From contig CAISJI010000161.1 in the NCBI GenBank assembly GCA_903885565.1, forward strand, positions 1 to 36,651: DNA of 36,651 nt, written 5' to 3'. The position numbers and the translations under genes were made by a program. Below are positions 31,310-36,651 of the stretch, one piece after another (position 1 is the stretch's first letter; every line of letters starts with the position of its first letter). The notes beneath the pieces were generated by a model. It was not told the DNA's origin and did not search any database. It saw only the letters and a list, made by a program, of their open reading frames with translations. This stretch comes from an uncultured Planctomycetaceae bacterium. GTDB taxonomy: Bacteria; Planctomycetota; Planctomycetia; Pirellulales; UBA1268.

Positions 31310-32551
31310 ATGCTCAGGCCCTCTCCGATCGCTGTCTCCTCCCGACGCACATTCCTGGCTGCAGCGACGGCGGCGCCAGTCGCTCTGGCCAGCCTCTCAG
31401 TGGCCGCCCCTTTCAGCGCTTTAGCCGGTGGCTTCTTCAGCGGCGGCGAACGCATCCGCGTGGGGCTCATCGGCGCTGGCGGCCGGGGCACGGGAGCGGC
31501 GCTGCAGGCGGCGGTGGCCGATCGGGCCGTGGAGATCGTGGCGATTGGCGATCTCTTTGCCGACAGAATTGCCTCCAGCGTCTCCCTGCTGCGCCGGGAA
31601 ATCGGCTCCCAGTTGGCCTGCCCCGCCGAGCAGCGCTGGATTGGCCCTGATGCCTACCGCCACGTTCTCGCGACGGGCGTCGATGTCGTTCTGCTGGCCG
31701 CGCCTCCCCACACTCGCAGTCAGCACCTGGCCGCGGCCGTGGCCGCTGGCTGCCATGTTTACTGCGAAACTCCCGCGGCGATCGATATCGCCGGAACGCA
31801 TGCCGTAGCGGCGACTTTGGCCCAGGCCGAGCGGAATGGCCTGGTGGTGGTGTCGGGGCTCTGCCAGCGCCGGAACGAGCCGACGGTGGAACTGATGGGG
31901 CGCATCCATGCAGGTGCAGTCGGGGATGTGCGCCACCTGAGTCTGGTGGCCGACCTGGGCCTCCCCTGGCAGATCCCCGCGCAAGCAGGCTGGGCCGCCG
32001 AGGAGTGGCGGCAGCGCAACTGGATCTCCCACCCGGAGTATTCCGGGGGCCAGTTCGTGGAGCAGCACATCCACTCACTCGACCGAGCCCTCTGGGCACT
32101 GGGCGATGCTGTGCCACTCATGGCCGTAGCCAGGGCAGCGTCGCCACGCGGCACCGCGGGCAGTATTGGCTCGGAAGAGACATGCGTGGAATACACGTTC
32201 GCCGGTGGAGCCACGCTCCTGGCCTCCTGCCGGCGGTCGGACGACAGTCGCCACCACAACAGCGAACTGCTGGTCGGCAGCCGGGGGAGCGTCGATCTCC
32301 GGCGGCACCTGATCCAGATCAAGGGGCAGGCCGGCTGGCACCCCAGCGGAGCACCTGCCGGCGGGCAGATGTATCAGGCTTCGCTCGATGCTCTCCTGCG
32401 GGGAGTGCGGTCGGGCAGGCAGGCAACCGATGGCCCCCGCCTCGTCCAGAGCACGCTGGCGGCGATCATGGGACGCATGGCGGCCGGGGGCCGGCCGGTG
32501 GCCTGGACAGAGGTGTGCCCCCAAACCCCCCGGTCGACGCAGACCGTATAA
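31310..32551 (+). CDS. Gfo/Idh/MocA-family oxidoreductase with Tat signal
   Basis: A 413-aa NAD(P)-dependent sugar oxidoreductase. The N-terminus has SSRRTFLAAATAAPVALASL, a twin-arginine signal, so the folded enzyme is exported via Tat (tatC is at 10.8 kb). The Rossmann domain reads RIRVGLIGAGGRGTGAALQAAV, then VLLAAPPHTRSQHLAAAVAAGCHVYCETPAA and AQAERNGLVVVSGLCQRRNEPTV. The C-terminal domain has GGQFVEQHIHSLDRALWALGD. The usual catalytic EKP is CETPAA here: Glu is kept and Lys is replaced by Thr, so the classical dehydrogenase mechanism may be altered. GGAG precedes the ATG. Planctomycetes have large numbers of such exported enzymes for polysaccharide breakdown; the substrate is unknown. 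Confidence 0.92.
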   Translation: MLRPSPIAVSSRRTFLAAATAAPVALASLSVAAPFSALAGGFFSGGERIRVGLIGAGGRGTGAALQAAVADRAVEIVAIGDLFADRIASSVSLLRREIGSQLACPAEQRWIGPDAYRHVLATGVDVVLLAAPPHTRSQHLAAAVAAGCHVYCETPAAIDIAGTHAVAATLAQAERNGLVVVSGLCQRRNEPTVELMGRIHAGAVGDVRHLSLVADLGLPWQIPAQAGWAAEEWRQRNWISHPEYSGGQFVEQHIHSLDRALWALGDAVPLMAVARAASPRGTAGSIGSEETCVEYTFAGGATLLASCRRSDDSRHHNSELLVGSRGSVDLRRHLIQIKGQAGWHPSGAPAGGQMYQASLDALLRGVRSGRQATDGPRLVQSTLAAIMGRMAAGGRPVAWTEVCPQTPRSTQTV

Positions 32552-32659
32552 TGCGGAGGACTTTGAACGAGTGCTGTTCGGGGCGTCGATGACCTCCGAA
32601 GCTGTTCACAGGCCCTGCCGGCACGCGGTCGGGCTGTCACTCTAGGGGGAACTGCCGAG

Positions 32660-34114
32660 ATGGCCGCCAATCGCGCCAACGTGGCCCAGTCGCTCACGAT
32701 CGCCCTGATCACGTTTGTGATGCTGACGTTCATGCTCGCTGTCACCACCTACCTCTTCTACAAGAAGGGGGCGGATGAATATGCCAATGCGCAGGCGGCT
32801 GCTGCCGATGCCTCCAAATCGAAGACGGAGTTGCAGAAAACGCAGGATGACCGGGCCAAGCTGCTGCAGATCCTCGGATTTTCTGCAGACAAGTCGGTGA
32901 CCGACATCGAAACGGAAACCAACGAGACGTTCCAGAAGAAGTTTGGCGACTTCAATGCAGACCCCAAGGCTTACGTGAAGCTTTCCGAATGGCTGCTCGA
33001 GGCGACGAAGGCGAAGGACCAGGCCAACCAAACGCTGCAGGCCGAGAAGAAAGACCTCGAAGAGAAGACCCGGGCTGAGTTGGCTGACATGCGCAATCGC
33101 CTGCAGCAGATGGACGATCTGCTGAAGAAGAAGGACGACGACGCCAGCGGACAGAAACAGGAATTCGACACCAACCGGGCGGCCTTTGAGGCAAAGGTGA
33201 ACGAGCTTCAGACTCTGCGAAAAAAAGCGGACGACGAATCGAAGCGGCTCGGCGCGCTGATCGCCGAGATCGCCAAGGGGGAACCGCTGCTCTCCCTCGA
33301 CCGCCAGACCCGCTTCAAAGGGCAGAAGGCGGAGGGGCAGGTGGGCATCCTCTTTGAAGAATTGCGGGATCGCGAGCGGACGATCGCCAGCAAGAATGAA
33401 GTTCTCAATGCCCTCCGCGTGGCCACACCCGAACTGCAAAAAACGGTCGTCAACGCCACCCCCAAAGACGACCGCATCGACAGCTTCGATGGCAACATCG
33501 TGGGGATCAACGAAGAAGACGACACCGTGCTGATCGATGTCGGCTCCACGCAGGGGCTGCTCGCCGGGGCGCTGTTCAACGTGTTTGATCCCTTCGATCC
33601 GCGGCCGATGCTGGGGGATCGCAAGGGAATCGTGGAGGTGGTTTCGATCGAGGGGCCGGCGGTGGCCCGGGCGCGGGTGCGGAAGCAGTCGACACGCGAT
33701 CCGATCCTCTCCGGCGACGGCATCTCCTCGAGCCTCTGGTCGCCGGGGCAACCGCTGGAGACGGTCTTTGTCGGTTACGTGCAGGTTGATGGTGATGCCC
33801 AAACCGATCAGGACGACCTCGCCACGCTCGTCACCCGCAGCGGTGGCCGCGTGGAAAAGTCGGTCTCCCCCAACACCACGCTCCTCGTCGATGGCGGCAT
33901 CCCGCGGGTGGTTGGCAACGGGGAGCGGCCGGTGGGCTGGAAAGCGGCCGACGAAAAGGATCGGGACGTCCAACTCGCCGAGGCCAAACGGCTGGGCATC
34001 CGGGTGGTGAGCCTCAATGCGTTTCTGGAAATGATGGGCCGGGACCGCGAATCCTTCGATACCAACCGGCTGCGGACCCCCGGAGCCCGCGCTGCCACTC
34101 CTGCCGTCCGCTGA
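32660..34114 (+). CDS. Membrane-anchored coiled-coil protein with beta domain and BRCT-like C-terminus
   Basis: A 484-aa protein of unknown function. One N-terminal TM helix (about 11-33) is followed by Lys-Lys. A long charged coiled coil (about 40-260, Lys/Glu/Ala/Gln-rich) leads to a beta domain (about 272-360; DGNIVGINEEDDTVLIDVGS, KGIVEVVSIEGPAVARARV) recalling FlgT-C-like domains, where VLIDVGS-QGL is typical. The C-terminal region (about 366-460) reads like a BRCT domain: VFVGYVQVDGD, LATLVTRSGGRVEKSVSPNT, TLLVDGG, and AEAKRLGIRVVSLNAFLEMM. The GG pair, SVS-x-NT-LLV and the final helix fit LigA BRCT closely. Topology is undetermined. AGGGGG precedes the ATG. It is flanked by oxidoreductase and DUF1080 genes that give no functional clue. 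Confidence 0.85.
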   Translation: MAANRANVAQSLTIALITFVMLTFMLAVTTYLFYKKGADEYANAQAAAADASKSKTELQKTQDDRAKLLQILGFSADKSVTDIETETNETFQKKFGDFNADPKAYVKLSEWLLEATKAKDQANQTLQAEKKDLEEKTRAELADMRNRLQQMDDLLKKKDDDASGQKQEFDTNRAAFEAKVNELQTLRKKADDESKRLGALIAEIAKGEPLLSLDRQTRFKGQKAEGQVGILFEELRDRERTIASKNEVLNALRVATPELQKTVVNATPKDDRIDSFDGNIVGINEEDDTVLIDVGSTQGLLAGALFNVFDPFDPRPMLGDRKGIVEVVSIEGPAVARARVRKQSTRDPILSGDGISSSLWSPGQPLETVFVGYVQVDGDAQTDQDDLATLVTRSGGRVEKSVSPNTTLLVDGGIPRVVGNGERPVGWKAADEKDRDVQLAEAKRLGIRVVSLNAFLEMMGRDRESFDTNRLRTPGARAATPAVR

Positions 34115-34195
34115 TTCGTGGCATACTGTCGTCGCGGGATCTGACCGACGTGCGGCCGGATCTGCGGGGAAGTGTCATGAGCGCGGAGGTGGCCG

Positions 34196-35800
34196 GTGGT
34201 AGCAGCGTGTGTGCGGAATTGTCTCGGTGTCGGCAAAGCGGCAACCGGGGGAGTGGCTCGTCAGTGGTTGGGCCGCAGCCTGCTGGCCATGGCCTTGGTG
34301 GCGATCGGTGGTTTCGTCCGCCCCGCCGCGGCCGAGGCGCCGCCTCAAGATCCCGGCTTCGTGTCGATCTTCAACGGCACAAGCCTGGAGGGCTGGGAGG
34401 GGAAGCCGGAGTTCTGGTCGGTCCAGGATGGCGCCATCGTCGGCCAGACGACGGCGGAGAATCCGACCAAGGGAAACACCTTCCTCATCTGGCGGCAGGG
34501 CACGCTCGACGACTTTGAATTGCGGCTGAAATACCGGATCACCGGCGGCAACAGCGGCGTGCAGTATCGCAGCACAGATTACGGCGATTTTGTTGTCGGC
34601 GGCTATCAGGCCGATATCGACTCCGGCACCACCTACTCCGGCATTCTCTACGAGGAGAGGGGACGCGGCGTTCTGGCCCAGCGGGGGGAGCGCGTGACGA
34701 TCGCCGCCGACGGCCAGAAGCAGCCGGCGGAAAAGCTCGGCGTTAGCGAAGACCTGCAGAAGCTCATCAAGCCAACCGACTGGAACGAATACCGGATCGT
34801 GGCCCAGGGCACGAAGGTCTCTCACTTCATCAACGGCCAGTTGATGTCGGAAGTGATCGACACCGAGCCGGGCAAGCGGGCGGCGGAGGGGGTGTTGGCC
34901 CTGCAGGTGCATGCCGGCCCGCCGATGAAGGTGGAATTCAAGGATCTGGAACTCAAGCGGCTGAAACTGGCCGACGGCCGCAAGAAGATGGTGCTCGTGG
35001 CGGGCAAGCAGAGCCATGGCCCCGGTGAGCATGAGCACCGAGCAGGTGTGAAGCTCCTGGAAAAGTGCCTCGACGGCGCGGGGCAACCGCTGGTGACGGT
35101 TTCGTATGACGGTGGCTGGCCGGCCGATCCGACCGCGTTTGACAATGCCGATGCAGTTTTCTTCTTCGCCGACGGCGGCGGCAACCATCCGGTGCTGCAG
35201 AGCAACCGGCTGGCACAGATCGATGCCTTGGCGAAGCGGGGCGTGGGCGTGGCCTGCCTGCACTACGCGGTGGAGGTGCCGAAGGAAAAAGGGGGACCGG
35301 AGTTCCTCAACTGGATGGGGGGCTACTTTGAGCCGAACTGGTCGGTGAATCCCCACTGGGTGCTGCAGAAAACGGAACTGGCGGCGGGCCATCCGATCAC
35401 CCGCGGCGTGAAGCCATTCGAGACCGACGACGAGTGGTATTACCACATGCGCTTTCGCGAGCCCCGCGCGGGAGTGACGGCGATCCTCTCAGCGGTGCCC
35501 CCCGACGCCACCCGGGAGCGGCCCGATGGCCCCCACAGCAACAACCCCGCGGTTCGCGGCGGCAAGGGGGAGCGGGAGGTGTTGGCGTGGGCCTATGAAC
35601 GGCCGGCGGGCGGCCGTGGATTTGGCTGCACAGGCGCCCACTATCACAAAAACTGGGCCAACGACGACTTCCGCAAGATGATGGTCAACGCGCTGGTCTG
35701 GACCAGCGGTCTCGATGTGCCTGCCGAGGGAGTTGTCTCGACGGTGACCAGCGACGACCTCGTGGCGAACCTCGACGACAAAGCCCCCAAGAAGAATTGA
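34196..35800 (+). CDS. Exported DUF1080 (3-keto-disaccharide hydrolase) - ThuA-like fusion protein
   Basis: A 534-aa exported two-domain protein. The start is GTG at 34196, with GGAGGT 5 nt upstream; a GTG at 34253 would give a more compact signal peptide (LLAMALVAIGGFVRPAAA). Domain 1 (about 50-260) is the LamG-like DUF1080: FVSIFNGTSLEGWEGKPEFWSVQDGAIVGQT, FELRLKYRITGGNSGVQYRS, GGYQADI, WNEYRIVAQG, GVLALQVHAGPPMKVEFKDLELK. Domain 2 (about 268-515) is ThuA-like (glutamine-amidotransferase fold): KMVLVAGKQSHGPGEHEHRAG, ADAVFFFADGGGNHPV, GVACLHYAVEVP, GCTGAHYHKNWANDDFRKMMVNALVW. Both families act on sugars, DUF1080 cleaving 3-keto-glycosides and ThuA being linked to 3-keto-trehalose metabolism. 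A polysaccharide-degradation role is therefore likely. Confidence 0.9.
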   Translation: MVAACVRNCLGVGKAATGGVARQWLGRSLLAMALVAIGGFVRPAAAEAPPQDPGFVSIFNGTSLEGWEGKPEFWSVQDGAIVGQTTAENPTKGNTFLIWRQGTLDDFELRLKYRITGGNSGVQYRSTDYGDFVVGGYQADIDSGTTYSGILYEERGRGVLAQRGERVTIAADGQKQPAEKLGVSEDLQKLIKPTDWNEYRIVAQGTKVSHFINGQLMSEVIDTEPGKRAAEGVLALQVHAGPPMKVEFKDLELKRLKLADGRKKMVLVAGKQSHGPGEHEHRAGVKLLEKCLDGAGQPLVTVSYDGGWPADPTAFDNADAVFFFADGGGNHPVLQSNRLAQIDALAKRGVGVACLHYAVEVPKEKGGPEFLNWMGGYFEPNWSVNPHWVLQKTELAAGHPITRGVKPFETDDEWYYHMRFREPRAGVTAILSAVPPDATRERPDGPHSNNPAVRGGKGEREVLAWAYERPAGGRGFGCTGAHYHKNWANDDFRKMMVNALVWTSGLDVPAEGVVSTVTSDDLVANLDDKAPKKN

Positions 35801-35903
35801 ATCTCGAAGACATTGAATTTCAGGGAGCAGCCAACCGTCGCCCACGACCCCGACTCTGGCTGAGTGATACAGACCACCGAACGAAACTTTTCAAGGAAAA
35901 ACG

Positions 35904-36275
35904 ATGCCCAACGTGACTGTCGAAGGTGTGGGGACATTTGCTGTGCCAGCCGGCAAGCGACTGGTGAATGCCCTGGTGGATGAGTGCGGGATCGATCAGC
36001 TCCACGCCTGTGGTGGCGCGGCCCGGTGCACCACCTGCCGGGTGGAGTTTGTGGCGGGGGAGCCGGCGCAGATGACGCAGGCGGAGAAAGACGCGCTTAC
36101 GGCCAAGGGGCTCTCCGGCACAGCGGGCCTGCGGCTCTCCTGCCAGATTGCCTGTGAAGGCGACATGAAGTTGAAGGCCGCGAGCCGGCTGGCCGGTTCG
36201 GGCCGGGCCGACGCCGGCAAGCGGCCGAGCGACTCCATGCAGCCGGAGCCGGTTGCCTGGGTGACGAAGGGGTAG
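35904..36275 (+). CDS. [2Fe-2S] plant-type ferredoxin
   Basis: A 123-aa electron-transfer protein. The beta-grasp opening VTVEGVGTFAVPAGKRLVNALVDECG leads to the cluster loop HACGGAARCTTCRV (Cys-x5-Cys-x2-Cys) and the distal Cys in LRLSCQIACEGDM. The first loop has C-GGAAR-C-TT-C as in many bacterial 2Fe-2S ferredoxins. A C-terminal tail of about 30 residues (AASRLAGSGRADAGKRPSDS) is unusual. AAGGAA precedes the ATG. It lies 103 bp after the DUF1080-ThuA gene on the same strand, but that protein is exported and the ferredoxin should be cytosolic, so a functional link is not implied. Confidence 0.92.
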   Translation: MPNVTVEGVGTFAVPAGKRLVNALVDECGIDQLHACGGAARCTTCRVEFVAGEPAQMTQAEKDALTAKGLSGTAGLRLSCQIACEGDMKLKAASRLAGSGRADAGKRPSDSMQPEPVAWVTKG

Positions 36276-36611
36276 CAGCCCCGTCGATCTGCCCGATCCC
36301 GGCAACCAGACGGCCTATTCGAGCCGCTTGGCGAGACTGTTTTCGCCGCTGCCGTTCGGCACACCCCCAACTACCCTCGCTCCCGGGGCCCCGCCAGCGA
36401 TCGCCCCCGCCCCGCTCCAGGGCAGGAGCTTGGGGGCCCAACTCGGCGGGCACAAAGCGGGTGATTGCGCGGCCCGCAAACTTCTGCTTGACGCCTTGAT
36501 AACGCATCCGTTATCAAGGCGAGTTTTCGGGGGGCCTGTCCCTACACGCAGCCCCCCAGAGACAGCGTCTGCCCGCCCACGTCATACGTCCTCGCCTCCC
36601 AAGGAGTTGCA
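36276..36611. other. Gap after the ferredoxin gene, with a strong inverted repeat
   Basis: About 336 bp with no supported gene. The only clear structure is the 13-bp inverted repeat at 36492-36521. The rest is GC-rich with shadow-like frames. Confidence 0.5.
36492..36521 (+). terminator. 13-bp perfect inverted repeat, terminator-like or regulatory
   Basis: CGCCTTGATAACG (36492-36504), loop CATC, CGTTATCAAGGCG (36509-36521), then AGTTTTCGG. The stem is AT-richer than its surroundings. A TTTT run follows directly, so it could terminate the ferredoxin transcript (stop 217 bp upstream) or be an operator for the gene starting at 36612. Confidence 0.55.
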
Positions 36612-36651
36612 ATGATTTTCACCCCGCCCCAGGCATCGGCCTCTGGTATCC
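36612..36651 (+). CDS. 5' end of a further gene, truncated by the window
   Basis: An ATG at 36612 follows AAGGAG by 6 nt, the best-spaced ribosome site near the end. Thirteen codons are visible (MIFTPPQASASGI) before the window stops. Too little is present to identify a family. Confidence 0.5.
   Translation, partial: MIFTPPQASASGI

Noticed and set aside
1-36651. CRISPR array or prophage
   Set aside because: No regularly spaced identical repeats, cas genes, integrase, terminase or structural phage genes were seen.

Overview
The window is a GC-rich, densely coded chromosomal segment. It is best explained as coming from a member of the Planctomycetota, probably a Pirellulales-like lineage. The case rests on gene families: a DUF1080 + ThuA fusion, a Tat-signal Gfo/Idh/MocA oxidoreductase, a DUF1570 metallopeptidase-like protein, a BBP2-type beta-barrel protein, a TatC with a large first-loop insertion, and an HNH protein with a planctomycete-style N-terminus. 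Archaeal-type forms of phosphoglycerate mutase and diadenylate cyclase are also present. No 16S or other marker is available, so the assignment is by recognition only.

Layout. 1-7.9 kb: leuB (-), a small Cys-rich protein (-), an HNH endonuclease (+), a 550-bp repeat-rich gap, ferredoxin fdxA (-), an ECF-like sigma factor (+), a three-gene minus-strand run (HAD phosphatase, small conserved protein, LolA-like lipoprotein, the last two coupled by ATGA), a Rieske ferredoxin (+) and a UPF0173 hydrolase (-). 8-12.4 kb: a degenerate glucose-6-phosphate isomerase-like gene (-) divergent from archaeal-type apgM (+), then tatC (+), whose 3' end overlaps a convergent DUF420 gene (-). 12.4-18.2 kb: repeats, tRNA-Leu(UAA), a tiny lipoprotein, a chemoreceptor, a double-thioredoxin protein and a BBP2 porin-like protein with a possible paralogue remnant and a strong hairpin behind it.

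18.5-26.8 kb is a minus-strand housekeeping block: rho-ribH-nusB-ftsY (first two junctions overlap by 4 bp), polA-coaE (ATGA overlap), and a DacZ-like diadenylate cyclase upstream. 26.9-36.6 kb carries planctomycete-type genes: an alpha-toroid-like exported protein, a HEAT-repeat lipoprotein, the DUF1570 protein, a Gfo/Idh/MocA oxidoreductase, a membrane-anchored coiled-coil protein whose C-terminus looks like a BRCT domain, the DUF1080-ThuA fusion, a 2Fe-2S ferredoxin and the start of one more gene.

No phage, CRISPR, transposase or classical defence island is visible. The most unusual non-coding signal is a family of short palindromic repeats built on GTGGAAAA / TTTTCCAC arms. It lies in several intergenic gaps and apparently once in frame inside coaE. 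The most unusual protein signals are the BRCT-like coiled-coil protein, the degenerate PGI homologue and the archaeal-style DAC.
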